The position numbers and the translations under genes were made by a program. From Arthrobacter dokdonellae (GTDB lineage: Bacteria; Actinomycetota; Actinomycetes; Actinomycetales; Micrococcaceae), in NCBI RefSeq assembly GCF_003268655.1, contig NZ_CP029642.1, positions 2,170,001-2,234,000 of the forward strand: 64,000 nucleotides of DNA, in the 5' to 3' direction. This document shows positions 60,362-64,000 of the stretch, piece after piece. Positions within the stretch are counted from its first letter, which is position 1, and each line of letters starts with the position of its first letter. The notes beneath the pieces are model-generated. The model was not told the DNA's origin and did no database searches. It was given only the letters and a program-made list of their open reading frames with translations.

Positions 60362-60958
60362 CTAGTTGACCTGGTTGATGATGGTCTCGGCGACCTCGCG
60401 CATGCTCAGGCGGCGGTCCATGGAGGTCTTCTGGATCCAGCGGAAGGCTTCGGGTTCGGAGAGGCCCATCTTGGTGGTGAGCAGGCTCTTGGCGCGTTCG
60501 ACGAGCTTGCGGGTGGCGAACTGTTCCTGGAGGTCGGACACCTCGTTTTCGAGCGCCTTGATTTCCTCGTGGCGGGAGAGGGCGATCTCCAGGGCGGGGA
60601 TGAGATCGGCGGGTGTGAAGGGCTTGACCACGTAGGCCATGGCGCCGGCGTCGCGGGCCCGCTCGACGAGCTCCTTCTGGCTAAAGGCGGTCAGCAGGAC
60701 CACGGGGGCAATGCGGGCCTTGACAATGTGCTCGGCCGCCGTGATGCCGTCCATGACGGGCATTTTGACGTCCATGAGGACCAGGTCGGGCCTAAGCTCC
60801 TTGGCCAGTTCCACAGCCTTTTCACCGTTGTCCGCCTCGCCCACCACGTCGTAGCCCTCGCCGCGCAGGATCTCCATGATGTCCAGCCGGATCAGGGTCT
60901 CGTCCTCGGCGACGATGACGCGGCGTGCGGGCGTGGTGGATTCCGATTGTTCGGACAC
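60362..60958 (-). CDS. ANTAR response regulator (PdtaR/Rv1626-like)
   Basis: A 198-residue two-component regulator. The receiver (about 13-125) has the acidic pair in AEDETLIRLDI, the phosphorylated Asp in LVLMDVKMPVMDG, and KPF near its end. The C-terminal ANTAR domain (about 135-198) is LENEVSDLQEQFATRKLVER with the three-helix core A-x3-L. ANTAR domains bind RNA hairpins and prevent termination. Its histidine kinase is not adjacent; in M. tuberculosis the pair is PdtaS-PdtaR. Confidence 0.9.
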   Translation of the reverse strand: MSEQSESTTPARRVIVAEDETLIRLDIMEILRGEGYDVVGEADNGEKAVELAKELRPDLVLMDVKMPVMDGITAAEHIVKARIAPVVLLTAFSQKELVERARDAGAMAYVVKPFTPADLIPALEIALSRHEEIKALENEVSDLQEQFATRKLVERAKSLLTTKMGLSEPEAFRWIQKTSMDRRLSMREVAETIINQVN

Positions 60959-61145
60959 TGATGGCTCCTTGGAAAGCTGTTGGCGGGTGGGCTCGGACGC
61001 GGGGTCCGAAGCCGGGGCGCACGGGTGGCGGTGGTTCTACAAAACAGCCTATCTGCATGTAGAGTGGTTTCGCGCACTTGTTCGGGAGCGATTCCCGAAC
61101 CGGCGCGTGATCTTTGTAACGGAGTCCTTTGGGCTCCCGGCAGAG

Positions 61146-61226
61146 GCCCGAGTGGCGGAATGGCAGACGCGCTGCACTCAAAATGCAGTATCGAGAGGTG
61201 TGTGGGTTCGAGTCCCACCTCGGGCA
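61146..61226 (+). tRNA. tRNA-Leu(CAA)
   Basis: 81 bases with a long variable arm. Acceptor GCCCGAG/CTCGGGC, anticodon loop CTCAAAA (CAA), stem CTGCA/TGCAG, discriminator A. The next bases CCG do not encode full CCA. Downstream is the low-GC region. Confidence 0.95.
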
Positions 61227-61618
61227 CCGTATTACCGCACGTCAGCGCGTTTCAAGCGCTTGATCTGGTGTGTACGCTGTACACGCGTTTTATGCAGCTG
61301 GCTGGATGGGTATCCAGTGCTGGTTTAGCGGTGGATGATCGATGCACCATCCCTTCCAGTCTGTGAGCGACAATTCCGTATACCTGTTCATGGTTCAATG
61401 GAGCGTTTACAACGTGAGCTGGCCGCGAAGTCGACTTCGACGTTGGTCGTGGCAAATTGCTGAATTCGGTCAGTTCAAAAGATTCCCGGGACGGGGCTGG
61501 CTCGGCGGGTGCCTCCTCCCGCATCCAGTGGGCGGCGCCTGAAATCTTTCGGATTGGGGAGTACAGGCACCCGGATAGGACGCAGGTGCGCTGACGACCA
61601 AACCGTGGGCAGACCCTT
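61227..61618. other. Gene-free junction after tRNA-Leu
   Basis: 392 bases with no convincing gene. It holds a perfect 6-base inverted pair GTGTAC-GCT-GTACAC at 61270-61284. It marks the change from high to lower G+C sequence. No second copy of the tRNA 3' end is visible in this window. Confidence 0.5.
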
Positions 61619-63868
61619 TCATGGTGTGAGGCGGGAAATTGTTTCCTTCGTTCTGGGCAAATCAAGATTCTTCGCCGCGTAGGAGGAGTTGAGCAGATCC
61701 TCGCTGAGATACTTATCGTGTTTGTCTTGAACCTTGGCCGCGACGTTTTGTGCCAAAGTGATGGCATCGGGCAAGTCGCTTGTTGCCAGCTCGTCGAGGA
61801 CTGTGCGGAGAATGGACGGCGTGGTATGGGCACAATTAAGTGCGATTCCGTCCAAACTGGTGTCGATGCCATTGACCGAGAGAAGAACGGCCAAAGTGTT
61901 CATGACCCGGTCGCCTGCCCAGGGAAACAGGATCGTCTCGTCGCCCCAGGGCACGATTGTCGCCTTGTCTAAGCCCAACCTTCTGTAGGCCGCTCGGCCG
62001 TCCAGAAGCAATCGCTGGGCCGTATTGTCCAGATAGGCAGGGACGTCCGTTGTTTCGTAGATGCGGCGCATCTCTTTTCTGATCCCGTCCGCGATGAGTG
62101 GACCTTTGCTGGAGAAGGTGGGGGGTCTGCCGCCTTTGGAGGGTTCGACTTCTATGATTTTCGCGTCGAGATGCACGTTTCGGATGACCCATCTGCGTCC
62201 GGCGAAGATCAGTAGCCCGCCGGCTAGGAGGGGTTGGTCAATGGGGATCGAGCCAAGGGTCCTGCCTGCGGCGACGAGCCTGTATTCCTCGCTCGATTCA
62301 AATGCGGCATAGAAGGAATAGTGGTTGATGAGTCTCTCGCCAGCTATGCCGGGGAGGAGTAAACCGTCGGTCGCCTGAATTAGAAGATTGGCATGACCCA
62401 TGCAATGAAGTAGCTCGCTAAACATGGGCGCGGGCACGCACTGGAACGGGCCACTGGCACACAGGGCGCTGAAAAGCTGGGCGGGCGCTGCGCCCCCGTG
62501 CTGGGCGATGGTGGAGAGGATCTGCTGGACAAGTGTGGACAGATGGAGACTGTCGACGTTGGGTGGTTCGTACCATCTAGCCAGCATCAGTTCGACGATG
62601 GCGATGGTCTCGAGTGTCTCTGACCTGAGTTGGTCGACCGGCGGCGTGCGGTCGTCGATCCCCTCTTCGGAGATGTACAGGCGAAGGACGGAGGGGTTTC
62701 CCTCTTGTCTTCCCGAACGGCCCAGCCTCTGGCGGAGGGCTGCGACGCCTCCCGGCGAGCCGATCTGCGCAACGGAGTCGGCCGATCCGATATCGATGCC
62801 CATTTCAAGAGTCGATGTGCAGATCGCGGTCGTGGGATTAACTCTTGAGCGAAGGCGTTCCTCAACATCTTCGCGGAACTCTTTGGAGAGGCTGCCATGG
62901 TGGGGGAGGAATTCATTGGGGACGCGGCGGCTGTCGCTGATTTGTTGGAGGATGTCGGCATATATTTCCACATTGGCCCTTGAGTTTGCAAAAACGAGGT
63001 TGTCCTTACCGCGAAGGGTCTCGAAGAGGTGATTGCCAATCTCAGCTTTGATAGTTCCGCCCGCCAGGTCGTCCCAATCGTCCTGCGTCTGAAGTGTTGG
63101 GGTGTGGATCGTGTTGAGGTAGCCGCGCAGCTGCAGTTTCAGTTCTGCACGGTCATCGTCGGTGTCACCAACAAAGGTGACGGTGGAGCTGGCTTCTGGG
63201 CGTAGGAATTGCGCGGCGATGCTTAGGTTGCTCAGAGTTGCCGAAAGACCGACTCTGGGAACCCTACGACGGATGGCAAGTTCCACACGGTGGAGCAGCG
63301 ACTGCAACTGTGCCCCTCGTTCGCTGCCTATGAAGGAATGGAGCTCGTCGATGACGACGTATTGCAGCCCGCCCAGGAGCTTCATTACTGTGCTCCCCTG
63401 GTTGACGAACAACGCTTCGAGAGACTCAGGCGTGATGAGTAGTATGCCGTCGGGGGCATCGCGGAGGGCTTTGCGTGCGGAGCCGGGAACATCGCCGTGC
63501 CGCCGGTGGACCGGAACACCGGCTGCGGCACCGAGGGATTCCAGCCTGCCGTACTGGTCGTTGATCAAGGCCTTCAGCGGGCTGACGCATAAGGCCTTGA
63601 CCCCTGGGAGCCCGGTGCCGGAGTCGACTTGGGCGGCAAGGACGGAGCAGATCGGGATCCATGCGGCTTCTGTCTTGCCGGAGGCCGTGGCGGCACTGAT
63701 GATGACATCGCGATCCGCCGCCATGATCGGTGCGACTGCCTGTGCTTGGGTGTTCCTGAGGTATTTCCAGCCTTGTTTCCAGACCCATTCCTGGATACGG
63801 GGATGCAGCTGGCCGTACGCGGCGGCCGGGTCGGTTTCCAGTTCAGAGCCTGAAGCTGGTGAGTTCAT
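61619..63868 (-). CDS. Lhr-type DEAD/DEAH helicase
   Basis: A 749-residue superfamily 2 helicase. Walker A is ISAATASGKTEAA; motif II is VVIDELHSFI (DELH); motif III is GLSATLSN; motif IV LVFANSRANVEIY; motif V TSTLEMGIDIG; motif VI QRLGRSGRQ. After about residue 410 comes a winged-helix/Lhr-core-like domain. Shorter than the 1500-residue Lhr; closer to the Lhr core or to helicases of defence systems. ATG at 63868 (MNSPASGSELE) is chosen. It overlaps the preceding gene's end by 26 bases. Sampled lines have 47-57% G+C against 65-77% elsewhere. Confidence 0.88.
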   Translation of the reverse strand: MNSPASGSELETDPAAAYGQLHPRIQEWVWKQGWKYLRNTQAQAVAPIMAADRDVIISAATASGKTEAAWIPICSVLAAQVDSGTGLPGVKALCVSPLKALINDQYGRLESLGAAAGVPVHRRHGDVPGSARKALRDAPDGILLITPESLEALFVNQGSTVMKLLGGLQYVVIDELHSFIGSERGAQLQSLLHRVELAIRRRVPRVGLSATLSNLSIAAQFLRPEASSTVTFVGDTDDDRAELKLQLRGYLNTIHTPTLQTQDDWDDLAGGTIKAEIGNHLFETLRGKDNLVFANSRANVEIYADILQQISDSRRVPNEFLPHHGSLSKEFREDVEERLRSRVNPTTAICTSTLEMGIDIGSADSVAQIGSPGGVAALRQRLGRSGRQEGNPSVLRLYISEEGIDDRTPPVDQLRSETLETIAIVELMLARWYEPPNVDSLHLSTLVQQILSTIAQHGGAAPAQLFSALCASGPFQCVPAPMFSELLHCMGHANLLIQATDGLLLPGIAGERLINHYSFYAAFESSEEYRLVAAGRTLGSIPIDQPLLAGGLLIFAGRRWVIRNVHLDAKIIEVEPSKGGRPPTFSSKGPLIADGIRKEMRRIYETTDVPAYLDNTAQRLLLDGRAAYRRLGLDKATIVPWGDETILFPWAGDRVMNTLAVLLSVNGIDTSLDGIALNCAHTTPSILRTVLDELATSDLPDAITLAQNVAAKVQDKHDKYLSEDLLNSSYAAKNLDLPRTKETISRLTP

Positions 63869-64000
63869 CGCCGTCGGGATCTTCCTGTGCAAATACAGAG
63901 ACGGGTTCAGTAGAGGATGCCGCGGATGGTGGCCGCTGAACGACATTAGCTGCCGTCGCCTCCGGGCTGTCCAGTGGTTCGAGGTCCGGGTTTGATTCCC
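63843..64000 (-). CDS. C-terminal tail of an upstream gene, 5' end outside window
   Basis: The minus strand is open from the window edge to a TGA at 63843, giving 51 complete codons (ends EDPDGDELTSFRL). The tail is acidic and low in hydrophobics, so it gives no family clue. It overlaps the helicase start, so the two are probably translationally coupled. Confidence 0.6.
   Translation of the reverse strand, partial: ESNPDLEPLDSPEATAANVVQRPPSAASSTEPVSVFAQEDPDGDELTSFRL

Noticed and set aside
61252..61872. 206-codon minus-strand frame after tRNA-Leu
   Set aside because: It overlaps the helicase C-terminus out of frame and shows no recognisable motif. The low G+C makes an accidental frame possible.

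Overview
The window reads as a stretch of chromosome from a high-GC actinobacterium, most likely a member of the Micrococcaceae close to Arthrobacter. The reasons are very high G+C in coding sequence, frequent GTG and TTG starts, ATGA-type overlaps between neighbouring genes, and gene orders typical of the group: rnd-DUF3000, the rib-his-trp-lgt block, gltBD, and pyk near an ANTAR response regulator. No species name can be supported from the sequence alone.

Layout. 1-10 kb: a truncated aldo/keto reductase, an MFS exporter, a GNAT acetyltransferase, and a three-gene operon joined by 4-base overlaps. That operon encodes a rare fusion of an EPSP-synthase-like domain to an acyl-CoA/AMP ligase, an acyl-CoA dehydrogenase, and a FabL/ChcA-like reductase; its gene set resembles those used to convert shikimate to cyclohexanecarbonyl-CoA. 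A CPA1 antiporter lies upstream. 10-21 kb: DksA/TraR-like protein, Rieske lipoprotein, a fadBA-type beta-oxidation operon with an operator-like palindrome in its promoter, RNase D and DUF3000, a DUF6421-SDR-threonine-aldolase operon, and msrB. 21-30 kb: alpha/beta hydrolase, YbaK, SufE and rhodanese, ZapE, a small antitoxin-like protein, MMPL exporter with a divergent MarR regulator, and an SMR transporter.

29.9-31.1 kb: six tRNA genes (Val, Gly, Val, Cys, Gly on the minus strand; Val on the plus strand) with clear hairpin terminators. 31-36 kb: a PD-(D/E)XK protein, then def-fmt-rsmB-rpe, which covers formyl-Met handling, 16S rRNA m5C methylation and the pentose phosphate pathway. 36-40.8 kb: an FMN riboswitch followed by a PnuC-family transporter (probably PnuX, for riboflavin) and ribD-ribE-ribB-ribA-ribH, the full set of dedicated riboflavin biosynthesis enzymes. 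41-51.5 kb: hisE-hisG-hisF, hisI, trpE, two small membrane proteins, trpC-trpB-trpA and lgt. 52-60 kb: gltB-gltD (glutamate synthase) and pyruvate kinase. 60.3-61 kb: an ANTAR response regulator.

61.1-64 kb: a tRNA-Leu(CAA) followed by a stretch of visibly lower G+C carrying an Lhr-type helicase and the tail of an overlapping upstream gene. This looks like the edge of an acquired island at a tRNA site, possibly a defence island.

A striking non-coding feature is the number of short intergenic repeats, several in inverted pairs, placed mostly just 3' of operons. They fall into several unrelated sequence families, and one family occurs at two loci 8.5 kb apart.
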